Shown: positions 1 to 10,037, numbered from the stretch's first letter. The stretch is DNA of 64,000 nucleotides from Saprospiraceae bacterium (GCA_016718505.1 JADKDE010000002.1:868001-932000); one strand, 5' to 3'. The notes: generated by a model from the sequence alone, not told the origin. Program-made: numbers and translations.

Positions 1-234
1 CAAGACAAAGAATAAAGCACCCTTGTCTGCGAACATTAAAATGGTATCTCCTAGCAAGGAAGCCAGCAATGCCCCTAGGAGTAAACCTCGTCCATCGAAA
101 ACAAAATTCTTTATCCCAAAGATCAATGAGGATATCAATAATGGCTTGAAATACCATGCCAAATCTTCTCTAAAACTCAACAATAGGATATAAACAACGC
201 TAATTATTCCAAATGGAAGTAAATCTTTATTCAT
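1..234 (-). CDS. YhhN/TMEM86-family membrane protein (lysoplasmalogenase-like), 3' end outside window
   Basis: Open frame of 78 codons from an ATG at 234 to the window edge. The visible residues are hydrophobic, with at least two membrane segments, and include LLGDTILMFADKGALFF. This fits the conserved GD...F segment of the YhhN/TMEM86 family, whose animal members hydrolyse the vinyl-ether bond of lysoplasmalogens. The start lies one base after the stop of the upstream AGMO-like gene once that gene's frame is repaired, so the two are probably translated together. Substrate specificity is inferred from the family only, and the C-terminal two thirds are missing. Confidence 0.72.
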   Translation of the reverse strand, partial: MNKDLLPFGIISVVYILLLSFREDLAWYFKPLLISSLIFGIKNFVFDGRGLLLGALLASLLGDTILMFADKGALFFVL

Positions 235-235
235 A

Positions 236-1516
236 CTAGGCCAAGTTTAATTTTTTAGTGTAATTTTTAAATATAAAATATAGGAAGATATTGCCGATAC
301 TGCACAAAATAACCCACGTTAAGACCAAGTAGGACCCATATGAAAAATCTCATCCAAACCGAACCATCCATTATTATTCTGAATAATATAAAGCGCCAAA
401 CTTAACGATAATAAACTTGCAATGACGGCTCCTAAAATTCATGTCCATCAAATCAGTATATGCATAGATATGGATGAAAATAAAAAGCCCGTAAAGATAA
501 ATCCCTGGGGTGCCAATCTCCGCTAAATGCCCGAAAAAGTACATCAAAAGCCCCAACACACCCAACATCTGAAACCAAATCCAAGTCTTTAACCACCCAT
601 TTTCTACTGAAGCCCATTTTTTCAAATGGTAAACATCCTCTACAGCATTCACAGGGTTGCTCGTGAGCATATCAGCAGGGCGCCATCCTGTCGGCTTGAA
701 CCATATTTTAATCTTGTCCGACCAAGAGCCAGTTCGCAAGGCATCTTTTATCAAAAGCCACAAATGCTGAAAATTGATTTTAATCGGATTCCATGTATTT
801 GCCTGTCTCTTGATGCCATAAACGGCAGGGATATCGGATCGTTCTTCTTGAAAAGTCCCAAACCATTTGTCCCAAACTATAAAAATTTGACTATAATTTT
901 TGTCCATATATTCTGGATTGATGGCGTGATGAACCCTATGATGGCTTGGTGTTACGAGGATATTTTCTAGCCACCCGAGTCGATTTAGATGCCTCGTATG
1001 GTACCAAAATTGAGCGAATAAATGAATAGGAGCGATGATGGCAATGATGGTAGGAGAGACCCCAATCAGGGCCGCAGGGAGTAAGAAAAAAGTAAACAAT
1101 CGAACAAATTCTGAAATGCTCTGCCGTAGAGCGCATGCCAAATTAAATTCTTCACTGCTGTGATGAATTGCATGTTTATTCCAAAATATATTAATTTCAT
1201 GCGACCAGCGATGCACCCAATATCCCTGAAAATCCAACAAAATAAATGCTATTGCCACCGACCCAAAAGTACTTTCCACGTGGCCAATGGCCAGTTTTTC
1301 GTACATCCATTCGTAACTCAAAATAGTGATAGATAGCCCCAAAACATCCTTGACAATGTTCGTAATCCCAGAACTCAGACTGCTCATCATATCCATGGTC
1401 GGCACGTACCCTTTTCCAGAGTACAAATCGAAGCCTTTCTCAAGGAGTACCAGCAGAAAAAAGATCGGAATTGCAATTAACAGAATTTTTCCATAAAGCT
1501 CCATATCACTTGGCAT
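236..1516 (-). CDS. Sterol desaturase / AGMO-like membrane di-iron hydroxylase, two frame breaks near the 3' end
   Basis: Integral membrane hydroxylase with the fatty-acid-hydroxylase histidine boxes: HRWSHE near residue 102, HAIHH near 114 and HHRVHH near 193. The family inserts oxygen into lipid substrates; alkylglycerol monooxygenase (AGMO), which cleaves ether lipids, is the closest eukaryotic analogue. The uninterrupted frame stops at 374. Removing one T near 436-439 restores the tail (NLGAVIASLLSLSLALYI), and adding one G near 327 carries it to a TAG at 236-238. That gives about 426 residues, normal for the family. Both breaks are single-base and look like sequencing errors. It precedes a TMEM86-like gene, suggesting ether-lipid turnover. 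Confidence 0.8.
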
Positions 1517-1599
1517 TTTTCAATGTCAAATATACACTGAAAATAACAATACCAAGCATTGGAGTTACATATTTGGAGTTTTTATTTGGGAGATTCCTC

Positions 1600-1735
1600 A
1601 CCCTTTCTAAGGTGAAATATGCAAAGTAGGTGAGGACCGCGCCATGCGATGCTTCGGTCGTTCCGACCAGCCTATCGGCTGCATCTACTGTCGCTATCTC
1701 AGGGTTAGAATGCTAGGACATCTATGACGATGCCC
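1600..1735. repeat. GC-rich palindromic intergenic repeat (family B)
   Basis: The 232-base gap between two minus-strand genes contains a stretch much richer in G and C than its surroundings, with the palindromic-looking runs cggtcgttccgaccag and gatgcttcggtcg. It resembles the GC-rich intergenic segments at 12350, 32043 and 35510 in composition and in 'gaggacc...' fragments. No gene is visible here. Confidence 0.45.
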
Positions 1736-1748
1736 TAGCTTCTATATC

Positions 1749-2573
1749 TTATATTTCTTGGAAATGTCCAATCGATTGGCCTAAGAATACAGGTAAAAAC
1801 ATTTTCTGCGTTAGCATGATTTTATCAGGATCATTCAATCCATCCATCATCAATTGCCAACGCGCATAACCGTGATTTTCTATGATTTCTTTGCGCTTTT
1901 CATCGTTTTGGAGCCATGCCTTCATCCCTACTGGATCCGCCTCTGGATGAAATTGTGTCGCAAATATTCCCGACCCAAGACGCAATGCCATGATCGCTCT
2001 TTCCAGAGGTATATGTGGTCTTTCTTTTTCTATCGCCAATAGTTTACAACCTATGGATTCGATTCTATTTTGATCGGGCTGAATGACTTGAAATTTTCTA
2101 AAGTCACAAACATAGAATGGATTGGGTAAATTCTGCATGATGGGATCGTCCTCTGCTCCTTCTAAATGCGTGATTGGATACACACCAAATGATGACCTTG
2201 CTCTAAGACAAACCGTGCCTATTTGGAAATATCTGCATAATAATTGGAACGAATGGCATATGAAAAATGCATACTTAGGCTCATTGTAATTGGCTTCATT
2301 GTATTCCCACAATGATTCTAGCCAATCCATATAGCTATTGTCCCAGAGACTATTTTCACTATCCAATGGACTACCTGGTCCTCCACTTGAGATATAAATA
2401 TCATAAGATAGATCAGGTATTTCTACTTTCTGCCTTACCTCAAAATAGTCTATTTGAAATTTAACATCATTTTCTCTTTGAAAATCTTTAAGAATTTCAG
2501 TGATACATCGCATCCCCTCATTCGGCGTTCCTTCGTATAAGTCCAGAACAGCTACTTTTTTTATCTCGCTCAA
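1749..2573 (-). CDS. Class I glutamine amidotransferase-like protein
   Basis: 274 residues with a class I glutamine amidotransferase fold: YISSGGPGSP near residue 62, the nucleophile elbow FFICHSFQLL with its Cys near 107, and FATQFHPEADP near 205 supplying the His and Glu of the triad. It starts shortly downstream of the ATP-grasp gene on the same strand, a pairing I associate with Bacteroidota genomes, so the amidotransferase may feed ammonia to, or share a substrate with, that ligase. The substrate is unknown. It is not a GuaA or CarA, because no synthetase domain is attached. Confidence 0.75.
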   Translation of the reverse strand: MSEIKKVAVLDLYEGTPNEGMRCITEILKDFQRENDVKFQIDYFEVRQKVEIPDLSYDIYISSGGPGSPLDSENSLWDNSYMDWLESLWEYNEANYNEPKYAFFICHSFQLLCRYFQIGTVCLRARSSFGVYPITHLEGAEDDPIMQNLPNPFYVCDFRKFQVIQPDQNRIESIGCKLLAIEKERPHIPLERAIMALRLGSGIFATQFHPEADPVGMKAWLQNDEKRKEIIENHGYARWQLMMDGLNDPDKIMLTQKMFLPVFLGQSIGHFQEI

Positions 2574-2607
2574 AATCTTCGTATTTTTTCTTAAAAATGA
2601 TTAAAAC

Positions 2608-3738
2608 CTATTTTTTCTTAGCCTTCGTAGTCGTAACTTCTTTCTTTTCAGATTTCGTTACTGTTTTTTTAGCCTCTGGAGCTTTTTTTACTTCTGGCTT
2701 TACTTTGGCTGGTGCTGCAGGTTTTGCCTTAGGAGCTGGAGCCGCTTTAACAGTTGCTGCAACAGGCTTTTCTGGCTGTACACCCACCAACGGTTGGCCA
2801 TTAACGGCAGAGCGAATGAATGTGCCCCAAGTTAGGTTATCTTGACCCGCTTTATGCGCTTGAGCGCGCTCGATGGCATAATTGGCTGAATTCTCCACTA
2901 CCCAATCAAAATTCTCTTGCCCGACGCTTGTCAATTCAGCATCTGGAGCTGGATTACAGAAGTCTATCGCATATGGAACTCCATTTCTTACAGCAAATTC
3001 TACGGTATTAAAATCATATCCAAGTCCGTGATTCAAAGCAAGAACCCATTTTTCGATTTTTTCCAATAATGCTTTACTTGCTGGAGGCCTATTGGCTACA
3101 TATCTCAGATGGTGTGGATTCCTTGGCTCGTACTGCATCAAACGGACGTATTTGCCACCAATACAGTAGCATCTATAATAATCGTCGAACAATATTTCTT
3201 CTTGAAGCATCATCACCAATTGATTGGTTTCTGCATGTTTAACGAAAAACTCACCAGCATCTTCTAGTCTGTAAACGCTTTTCCATCCACCACCTGCGAA
3301 AGGCTTCATATAAGCTGGGAAGCCTACATATTTGAATATATTTTCCCAATCCAATGGGTAGGATAGGTTTCTAAATGAATTACCATTGGTGTCATCTGGC
3401 ATTTTATGAGACGGGAGCAATACTGTTTTAGGTACTGGGATTCCCAATTTCACGGCAAGGCAATTGTTGAAGAATTTTTCATCGGCACTCCACCAAAATG
3501 GGTTGTTAATCACCGCAGTCCCACAGATAGCTGCATTCTTAAGCATTCCCCTATAAAAAGGTACATCTTGCGAGATTCTATCCACTATAACTGCATAATC
3601 CAAAGGCTCTGCCTGCATTACTTTATCAACTTTTACAGGTTCAGCCAAGATCCCTTTTGGCTTTTTCTCATTAATCCTATCTACAAAAGCTACAGGAAAA
3701 GTATTTTCTTGTCCAAATAAAATACCGATTTTTTTCAT
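2608..3738 (-). CDS. ATP-grasp ligase-like protein with Lys/Ala/Pro-rich tail
   Basis: 376 residues. Residues 1-310 form an ATP-grasp-like protein with FPAYMKPFAGGGWKSVY near 160 (the nucleotide-binding glycine loop) and FNTVEFAVRNGVPYAIDFCNP near 265 (the metal-binding end of the fold). Residues of about 318-376 are a low-complexity tail of Ala, Lys, Pro and Val ending in KAKKK, similar in composition to bacterial histone-H1-like tails. It lies 34 bases upstream of the amidotransferase and probably shares its transcript. Carboxylate-amine or peptide ligation is likely from the fold. The substrate is unknown, and the basic tail suggests polyanion binding or degradation control. Confidence 0.72.
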   Translation of the reverse strand: MKKIGILFGQENTFPVAFVDRINEKKPKGILAEPVKVDKVMQAEPLDYAVIVDRISQDVPFYRGMLKNAAICGTAVINNPFWWSADEKFFNNCLAVKLGIPVPKTVLLPSHKMPDDTNGNSFRNLSYPLDWENIFKYVGFPAYMKPFAGGGWKSVYRLEDAGEFFVKHAETNQLVMMLQEEILFDDYYRCYCIGGKYVRLMQYEPRNPHHLRYVANRPPASKALLEKIEKWVLALNHGLGYDFNTVEFAVRNGVPYAIDFCNPAPDAELTSVGQENFDWVVENSANYAIERAQAHKAGQDNLTWGTFIRSAVNGQPLVGVQPEKPVAATVKAAPAPKAKPAAPAKVKPEVKKAPEAKKTVTKSEKKEVTTTKAKKK

Positions 3739-4010
3739 GATTAAAAATTATTTGATAAAAAAGGAATAAATAAAATGAAGTACCGCTTGGGTATTAATAT
3801 AACGAATTCTACATGCTAATTGGTATAGAAATTCGTAAACAGCCGCAAATATAGAAGGTTTAATTAATTTATTTTACAAAATAATTAGAAATATTTGCTT
3901 CATTTGTTAGATTTTAGGGCTAAATATTCCCAGAACTTGTGATATATTCTATGCTTTTGCTCCATCTGGGGCCATTGGTTATTTTTTTTAAATATCAATA
4001 TATATCGTAT

Positions 4011-4040
4011 TTGATTTTATAAAAATTCTTGATACCTTTG
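4011..4040 (+). promoter_or_regulatory. Bacteroidota sigma-ABfr-type promoter for the T9SS surface protein
   Basis: TTG at 4011-4013, a 19-base spacer, then TACCTTTG at 4033-4040, matching the Bacteroidota TTG-N19-TAnnTTTG promoter. It faces the gene starting at 4134. The rest of the 3739-4133 gap is AT-rich with no other recognisable feature. Confidence 0.7.
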
Positions 4041-4133
4041 CTAGAGTTAATTTTAAAATATAATAAGCCCAAATAAAATTTATTTGCAAAATTTTTACCT
4101 GAAATATCGAGGGCATTAATAAAAATATTTTTA

Positions 4134-6956
4134 ATGAAAAAATTAAGATTTGTATTAGTTCTTATAAGCGGAATGTTCAGTTATGCTGCCATGGCGCAAT
4201 CTGTCCAAATCGATTATCCTTCGGATACGATAAAAATTTGTACGGGATCTCAAATTACCCTTACAGCTAGTGGAGCCAACAATATCACTTGGACCGCCAA
4301 TAATTTGGTGATAGGGTATGGCTCGACGCTAATTTCTGCTCCTTCGGTCTCTTCTTGGATATATGCGAGTTCTGGCTCAGGCATTAGCCTTTCAAAAGAC
4401 TCTGTTTACGTTTTGTCAACGTATTCGATCGTCGATATTGTTCCAGCAACCAATCCAATCTATCTCTGTAAATATTCTGATACATTAAAGCTTTCTGTGA
4501 ATGCCCTTCCGTTTGGAGGTGTTTATAATTGGTTGACTCCTGGAATCGGGTCTAATACTACCAGTAGAAATCAATCTTTTTTGTTCGATACTGATTCGAA
4601 AGTATTGGTCAGTTATACGTTTCAGGGATGCACGCGTTATGACTCTGTAAGCGTTTTGTATAGGAATTTACCGCTGCCAAATCTTCTAAGTAGGGATACT
4701 TTAATTTGCCCAGGTGATAAAATCATACTTTCTACAACAGTTAGCAATCCTAATATAAAGTATTCTTGGAGCCCAATTTTGGGGATTAATGTTGCAACAA
4801 TTCCCAATCCAATTTTCAATCCTAAAGTAACTACTACTTATACGGTGACGGTTACCGCAGCAGATGGAACTTGTCCGATAACTACTTCTTTGCAAATTCG
4901 CGTTAAAAATGTAAACGTTCAGATTGCTGGAAGAGATACTTTAGAGATTTGCAATCCGCCGGGCTTTGCACAATTGTCAGCCAATACTACTGGTTCTATG
5001 GGTGTTGTAGAGTGGTTCCCGCAGAATGGGACACTATCGGATTCGACAATTAGGACACCACGAGTAACTCCTCTGGTCAATTCTTGGTACTATGCGACTT
5101 ATACCGCATTGGGATGTACTGTAGTAGATTCTGTATTTGTTAGGGTAGATAGCATCCAAGAATTTGGATTGTCTGCACATTTGGCCAAATCAAAATATTG
5201 TCCAGGTGAAATCGTAGCCTTGGTGAGCAATTCTATCAATTGGGCTGCTTATCCCGATATGAAATTTGAATGGTTGGATAAAGACGTTTCGTTTTTAAGG
5301 GAAGAAGAATTTGGAAATTTGGTGGTCGTCACAACAGCGCCAAGATGGTATATCCGTAAAAATATTAATCACGGTTGTGAATCTTTCGATTCTATTTACT
5401 TAAATGTAATCATACCTAATCTAAATCCAAGTCTCAAAGATACTGCTGTATGTCAGGGAGCTATGTTTAATATCACATTGCAAAACCCTAATTTATCAGA
5501 AATAGAGTGGACAGCTTCTGGAGACGGAACAGTTAACCCCAACGATCAGACGACCGTTAAAGTGACCGCAGGAACAAGCAGTTTTGCTATTTTTGTCAAA
5601 GCAAAAGATCAAGGATGCCCTGGTCAAGTAACAATTCCGGTCACGGTTAAGCCGCCGTTTGTAATAAGACTTGATCAAGATGATACATTGCTATGTAAAG
5701 CAGCTTCGTTTGATGTGTCGATATTAAGTCCAAGTCCACTGAATAATATAACATGGGGAACATCCAATGGTGGTTCTTTAAATCCCTCAGATCAAACTCG
5801 TACGACAGTAACAGCTTCAGATGCCGACTTAGATTTTAACGTGTATGTGAAGGCCAAAGATGCCCTAGGATGTCCAGGCGAAGGTGGTTTTTCAATAAAA
5901 CCTAAGGCAAAGTTCACAATTACTTTTTCTATACTGCAAAAAGATTTATGCTCGGATGGATCATTTCCAATTCAAGCTCTTTCACCCTTTGGGATGAATA
6001 ATATACGTTGGGCTATCAATGGCAATGGAGCCTCTCTAAGTCCAAATACAGGAGTAAGCACCACAGTGACCACAACTGGAAGGACCAATTTTGAAGTATA
6101 TGCAGCAGCAGAAGATGCTCAGGGTTGTCCTGGTGATGGCATAGTACCTGTTACGTTCACGCCAAAATATGATATTTCAGTCAATTCTGTCGATGCGATT
6201 ACTTGTCCCAATGGATCTTTTAATATTAGTGTTCTCGATAATTCTTCTATGCTTGAATGGGCCACAAGTTCTGGTTCGTTGAGCAATACAAATACTAAAA
6301 ATTCGGTTTTAACATTGAGTGGTAGTAATGCCGCAACAGTGACCATCAAAGGGAAAAACCCACAGGGTTGCGATGGCGAAACCACGGTCAGAGTTTCAGC
6401 TGCAAACGAAACATTAAGTTTAGTCAAAATACTTCCACAAGATTGCGTTGGTCCAAATGATGTAGATGCCGTCATCGGTGTAGCCGTGGGTCAGGTACTA
6501 CTGCCAGGAGCACCAGTAATTTGGTCTGTGGATGGCGTGGTAATCCCCAATTTGACTGGGCTAAGCGCTCGTGTTCCAGCTTGGAAAAGAAAGCAATCAC
6601 AGGCTGTGGTGACAGCGAAAGGAACCAGCTTGAATGGTTGTCCTCTAGAAGCTTCTATAGTAGTCTGTTATACAAAGCCAGTACCACCAGAGATTCCGAA
6701 TGCATTTTCTCCTAACGGAGACCAAAAGAATGATGCCTATGCTGTAAAAATAAATGATGCAGAAATCAACAGCATGAAGATTTATAACCGTTGGGGACAG
6801 ATTGTCTTCGATAGTGGGCAAGCAGGTGTTTTTAGTTGGGATGGAAAAATCAGTGGTCAAGAAGCCCCTGTTGAAGTTTACATTTTAAGGCTGGAATATA
6901 CGGATTACGAAGGCAATCAAAATACCATCAAAAAGGATATTACTCTGATTCGATAG
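4134..6956 (+). CDS. Large secreted protein with T9SS type B (gliding motility-associated) C-terminal domain
   Basis: 940 residues. There is a signal peptide at 1-21 ending in AAMAQS, followed by six to eight immunoglobulin/PKD-like repeats, each with a Cys near its start (CTGSQITL, CPGDKIIL, CQGAMFNI, CKAASFDV and so on). A conserved terminal domain of about 85 residues begins PNAFSPNGDQKND and includes MKIYNRWGQIVFDS. That domain is the type IX secretion type B sorting signal, so the protein should be exported and held at or released from the cell surface, probably in adhesion or matrix. The canonical promoter at 4011-4040 supports independent transcription. Confidence 0.9.
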   Translation: MKKLRFVLVLISGMFSYAAMAQSVQIDYPSDTIKICTGSQITLTASGANNITWTANNLVIGYGSTLISAPSVSSWIYASSGSGISLSKDSVYVLSTYSIVDIVPATNPIYLCKYSDTLKLSVNALPFGGVYNWLTPGIGSNTTSRNQSFLFDTDSKVLVSYTFQGCTRYDSVSVLYRNLPLPNLLSRDTLICPGDKIILSTTVSNPNIKYSWSPILGINVATIPNPIFNPKVTTTYTVTVTAADGTCPITTSLQIRVKNVNVQIAGRDTLEICNPPGFAQLSANTTGSMGVVEWFPQNGTLSDSTIRTPRVTPLVNSWYYATYTALGCTVVDSVFVRVDSIQEFGLSAHLAKSKYCPGEIVALVSNSINWAAYPDMKFEWLDKDVSFLREEEFGNLVVVTTAPRWYIRKNINHGCESFDSIYLNVIIPNLNPSLKDTAVCQGAMFNITLQNPNLSEIEWTASGDGTVNPNDQTTVKVTAGTSSFAIFVKAKDQGCPGQVTIPVTVKPPFVIRLDQDDTLLCKAASFDVSILSPSPLNNITWGTSNGGSLNPSDQTRTTVTASDADLDFNVYVKAKDALGCPGEGGFSIKPKAKFTITFSILQKDLCSDGSFPIQALSPFGMNNIRWAINGNGASLSPNTGVSTTVTTTGRTNFEVYAAAEDAQGCPGDGIVPVTFTPKYDISVNSVDAITCPNGSFNISVLDNSSMLEWATSSGSLSNTNTKNSVLTLSGSNAATVTIKGKNPQGCDGETTVRVSAANETLSLVKILPQDCVGPNDVDAVIGVAVGQVLLPGAPVIWSVDGVVIPNLTGLSARVPAWKRKQSQAVVTAKGTSLNGCPLEASIVVCYTKPVPPEIPNAFSPNGDQKNDAYAVKINDAEINSMKIYNRWGQIVFDSGQAGVFSWDGKISGQEAPVEVYILRLEYTDYEGNQNTIKKDITLIR

Positions 6957-6998
6957 GTTTAAGGTAAAGCATTGCACAGCTGAAAAGTTATGCCATTA

Positions 6999-7721
6999 CT
7001 ATAAATCTGGCAGAGTGATTTGACTGATTGCTTCAATTTTCTTTTCAAAATCATCGATGCTGATGGCGTCAGCTAAATTGTAGTCTCCGATTTGAGTTCT
7101 GCGCAAAGATTTTAGATAGGCTCCTGAATCCAAAGCCTTGCCAATATCATCTGCTAAAGTGCGTATATAAGTGCCCTTGCTGCACACGACTTTGAATTGA
7201 ACTTCAGGTAAGTCCGTTGGGTAAAGCTGCAAATCGTAAATGGTGATGGGACGCGATTTTATTTCTACACTTTTTCCTTGTCGGGCAAAGTCGTAAAGCC
7301 TCTTACCATCCATTTTTATGGCTGAATATATCGGCGGAGTTTGCTCAATCGTTCCAACAAATTTTTCCTGGACGTGCGCAATTGCAGATTCATCAATGTG
7401 ATCTGTTGGAAAAGTATTATTTATTTCAGTTTCCAAATCGAATGAAGGAGTCGTTGCCCCGAGCATCAGGCTTCCATCATATGTTTTTGTCAATGCTTGG
7501 ATTTGGTCTATTGTTTTGGTCATTTTACCAGTACCTACAATCACAAGTCCAGTTGCTAAAGGGTCTAAAGTACCCGCATGGCCAATTTTTATTTTCAACT
7601 TAAAATGATATTTGAGCTTCCATTTTACTTTATTCACCACATCGAAAGATGTCCATCCGTATGGTTTGTCAAAGAGCAGAACAGCCCCTTCCACAAAGTC
7701 TTGAGGATCTACAATTTTCAT
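6999..7721 (-). CDS. truB: tRNA pseudouridine(55) synthase
   Basis: 240 residues. TruB isomerises uridine 55 in the T-psi-C arm of tRNA. The sequence shows the N-terminal block LLFDKPYGWTSFDVVNKV near 16 and the catalytic block GHAGTLDPLATGLVIVGTG near 48, whose Asp is the nucleophile, followed by KTYDGSLMLG. The length fits the short TruB form without an extended PUA domain. It is the last gene of the ftsX-DUF3098-uppP-truB series, with 15 bases to uppP, and is likely co-transcribed with it. Confidence 0.95.
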   Translation of the reverse strand: MKIVDPQDFVEGAVLLFDKPYGWTSFDVVNKVKWKLKYHFKLKIKIGHAGTLDPLATGLVIVGTGKMTKTIDQIQALTKTYDGSLMLGATTPSFDLETEINNTFPTDHIDESAIAHVQEKFVGTIEQTPPIYSAIKMDGKRLYDFARQGKSVEIKSRPITIYDLQLYPTDLPEVQFKVVCSKGTYIRTLADDIGKALDSGAYLKSLRRTQIGDYNLADAISIDDFEKKIEAISQITLPDL

Positions 7722-7736
7722 TTTTGTTATTAATTT

Positions 7737-8534
7737 TTATAAGTTTATAAGACCACAAAATGCCATCAAGAACAGCAAACAAGCCAATCCGATTCTATAA
7801 TATCCAAATGGCTTTAATCCGTTTGTCTCTAGCATTTTTACGAGCCATTTGATCGCTACAATGGCCACTAGAAATGCAACGACATTTCCTAATAGCAATA
7901 AAGGTAATTGGGCTTTTATCTCTTGCAATCCGAATTCTTGGAAATAGTCTAAGCCCGATTTGGCCGTGGCAGCAAACATCGTGGGAACAGCAAGGAAGAA
8001 TGAAAATTCAGCAGCGGTTTTCCGATCACACCCTTGAAACATTCCACCCAATATGGTTGCCGCACTTCTAGAAAAACCAGGGAGTATTATGGATATCACC
8101 TGTGAAATTCCTATAAAAATAGCCTGCTTATTGCTCAATTCATCAACATTTGTAATGCTAGGCTTTGGTAAATATTTTTCAATAAAAAGAAATAAAATCC
8201 CGCCAACGCCCAAAATCAATAAGATAATGGATGGCTTTTCCATGATGCTTTCTATATGGTCATTAAAAAAATATCCAAAAATTAAAGCTGGAATGACGGC
8301 GTATAGAAGTTTCAATAAAAATTTGATATTCAAGGATAAAAACCGCTTATGATACAGATATATCACGGCTAGTATGGCTCCAAATTGAATGCAAATTTCA
8401 AAGAGCTTCACGAAAGAACTTTGCGGAATACCTAGTAGGGTAGCGGTAAGTATCATGTGAGCCGTTGAAGAAATGGGCAAAAACTCAGTAATGCCCTCAA
8501 CGATGGCGATAATAATTGCGTGTAAATATGTCAC
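7737..8534 (-). CDS. uppP: Undecaprenyl-diphosphatase (BacA/UppP)
   Basis: 265 residues, about eight membrane segments. It dephosphorylates undecaprenyl diphosphate to recycle the cell-wall lipid carrier. Both family signatures are present: EGITEFLPISSTAHMILT near 14 and PGFSRSAATILGGM near 154, holding the catalytic Glu, Ser and Arg residues. The start is a GTG at 8534, four bases from the stop of the DUF3098 gene. It sits between the cell-division gene ftsX and truB in the order usual for Bacteroidota. Confidence 0.95.
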   Translation of the reverse strand: MTYLHAIIIAIVEGITEFLPISSTAHMILTATLLGIPQSSFVKLFEICIQFGAILAVIYLYHKRFLSLNIKFLLKLLYAVIPALIFGYFFNDHIESIMEKPSIILLILGVGGILFLFIEKYLPKPSITNVDELSNKQAIFIGISQVISIILPGFSRSAATILGGMFQGCDRKTAAEFSFFLAVPTMFAATAKSGLDYFQEFGLQEIKAQLPLLLLGNVVAFLVAIVAIKWLVKMLETNGLKPFGYYRIGLACLLFLMAFCGLINL

Positions 8535-8537
8535 TCC

Positions 8538-8845
8538 TTATCTCTTAAAAACGGCGTAGATATTCAATACAATACCCGCCAAAATCACGATGGGAGCTAG
8601 GGTAATTCTTATAGGGCTATAAATGACTGATTCGTCCCATACGTTCGGGTCTTTCATAGATCCGCCAGACATCAATAAGAATCCAATCAATATAAGCACG
8701 GCACCACCAAGCATCAACTGAAAGTGTCTTTTGAGTATTGTAAAGGTCCCACCTGCTTGAGTCCTGAAAAAAAACTTCCAGTTTTACTGGTTTGAGTTTT
8801 AGTTGCAGCGGGATTGTATTTTGGTAATTCTTGTCTTTTTGCCAT
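8538..8845 (-). CDS. DUF3098 small membrane protein, one frame break
   Basis: From ATG at 8845 the frame reads MAKRQELPKYNPAATKTQ..., then breaks at an A8 run (8767-8774 on the plus strand). Adding one base continues into FTILKRHFQLMLGGAVLIL and ends ...VLNIYAVFKR at 8538. The repaired product is about 102 residues with two membrane helices and the GFLLMSGG...DPNV and RITLAPIV motifs of DUF3098. The family sits between ftsX and uppP in many Bacteroidota; its function is unknown. The homopolymer position argues for a sequencing error. Confidence 0.78.
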
Positions 8846-8918
8846 GTTTTTTATCCAATTAGAAGTACAAAGATAGGTTTTTAATATAAATTATCTATAT
8901 TTAATGAATATGCAATCA

Positions 8919-9797
8919 TCAAAGCAAATCGCCAGTTCTCATCCTCAAGTATTTATAGATCACGCGATACGTGGACACGAACATAATGGCGATCCCCATG
9001 ACAACCAAGCCCAGGGCTATAAAAAATAAAATGGTATGATTGACTATATATTTAACTTCTGGGATTTGGATCCAAACTATCGCACAAAATATACTGATCA
9101 AAAAAATGGCAATCAAACCTGCTAGAAATCCTTGCCAAATCGCTTTGAGCAAATATGGCTTAATGATAAAGCCCCAAGAAGCTCCGACGAGCTCCATGTT
9201 TTTTATCAATATCCTATTGGAATATAGGGCTAGTTTGACCGTATTATGGATTAATGTAATGGCCACGATAACGAACAATAATGCGATGACCAACATGATA
9301 AAACTTGCTTTTTCGATATTTTTAACCACCAAGTCTATGAGCGTTTCTTGAAAATAAACATCATTCACATAGAGGTAATTTTCCATCAATTCAGACTTCA
9401 GGAGGGCCAAATCGTCGTTGTTCAAGTGATTGCTTTTGACGTTGAATGTTATGGCATCGAACAATGGATTCGGCATATCTCTCAATAGATAATTTTCGCC
9501 AAATTCCTTTTTCATAGATTCGGAAGCTTCCTGCTTTGATATGAATTTGATGGAGGATTGTTTGACCATCGCGTGGTTATCCACGAAACTCTCGAGTGTC
9601 TTGATATCAGCCAAATTGGTGCTATCTTTTATCTCAATGATTACATTAATTTGTTCCTTAAAATAGGCAACCATACTTTGCGAATGGGTCATAATGACGG
9701 CAAATAGCCCTATAAGGAATAACACCAAGGCTACGCTTACTATTGACAAAGTATAATTTGGCTTCGGTTTTAGGATTTTGATTCTACCCTGTGCCAT
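8919..9797 (-). CDS. ftsX: Cell division protein FtsX (permease-like)
   Basis: 292 residues: an N-terminal membrane helix at about 18-40, an extracytoplasmic domain at about 45-160 with QINVIIEIKDST and FGENYLLRDMPNPLF, then three C-terminal helices of the FtsX/MacB permease fold. FtsX works with the ATPase FtsE to activate septal cell-wall hydrolases. It heads the ftsX-DUF3098-uppP-truB series. No ftsE lies beside it, as is usual in Bacteroidota. Confidence 0.92.
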   Translation of the reverse strand: MAQGRIKILKPKPNYTLSIVSVALVLFLIGLFAVIMTHSQSMVAYFKEQINVIIEIKDSTNLADIKTLESFVDNHAMVKQSSIKFISKQEASESMKKEFGENYLLRDMPNPLFDAITFNVKSNHLNNDDLALLKSELMENYLYVNDVYFQETLIDLVVKNIEKASFIMLVIALLFVIVAITLIHNTVKLALYSNRILIKNMELVGASWGFIIKPYLLKAIWQGFLAGLIAIFLISIFCAIVWIQIPEVKYIVNHTILFFIALGLVVMGIAIMFVSTYRVIYKYLRMRTGDLL

Positions 9798-10037
9798 TTA
9801 GATCATTTTATTGAAGCATAAAGATAATAGGAATCTCCCAATTCAATTTAACTTTTTTTGTAATATGGCGATGGCCGAATCATCTGGCTTATGTATTTGA
9901 TTACAATTCATGCGCCACACTTTATTTTAATTAATCAGAAAATATCCTATTTAAATTAGGTATAAATTGAGAAATCTTTGTATTTTTACCCAAGAATTTA
10001 GGATAATTTTTTCGTAAAACTTCAATCATATTTTGCT

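Noticed and set aside
6119..6475. Minus-strand open frame within the T9SS type B protein
   Set aside because: It is antisense to a well-supported gene and has no motif or start context; a shadow frame.
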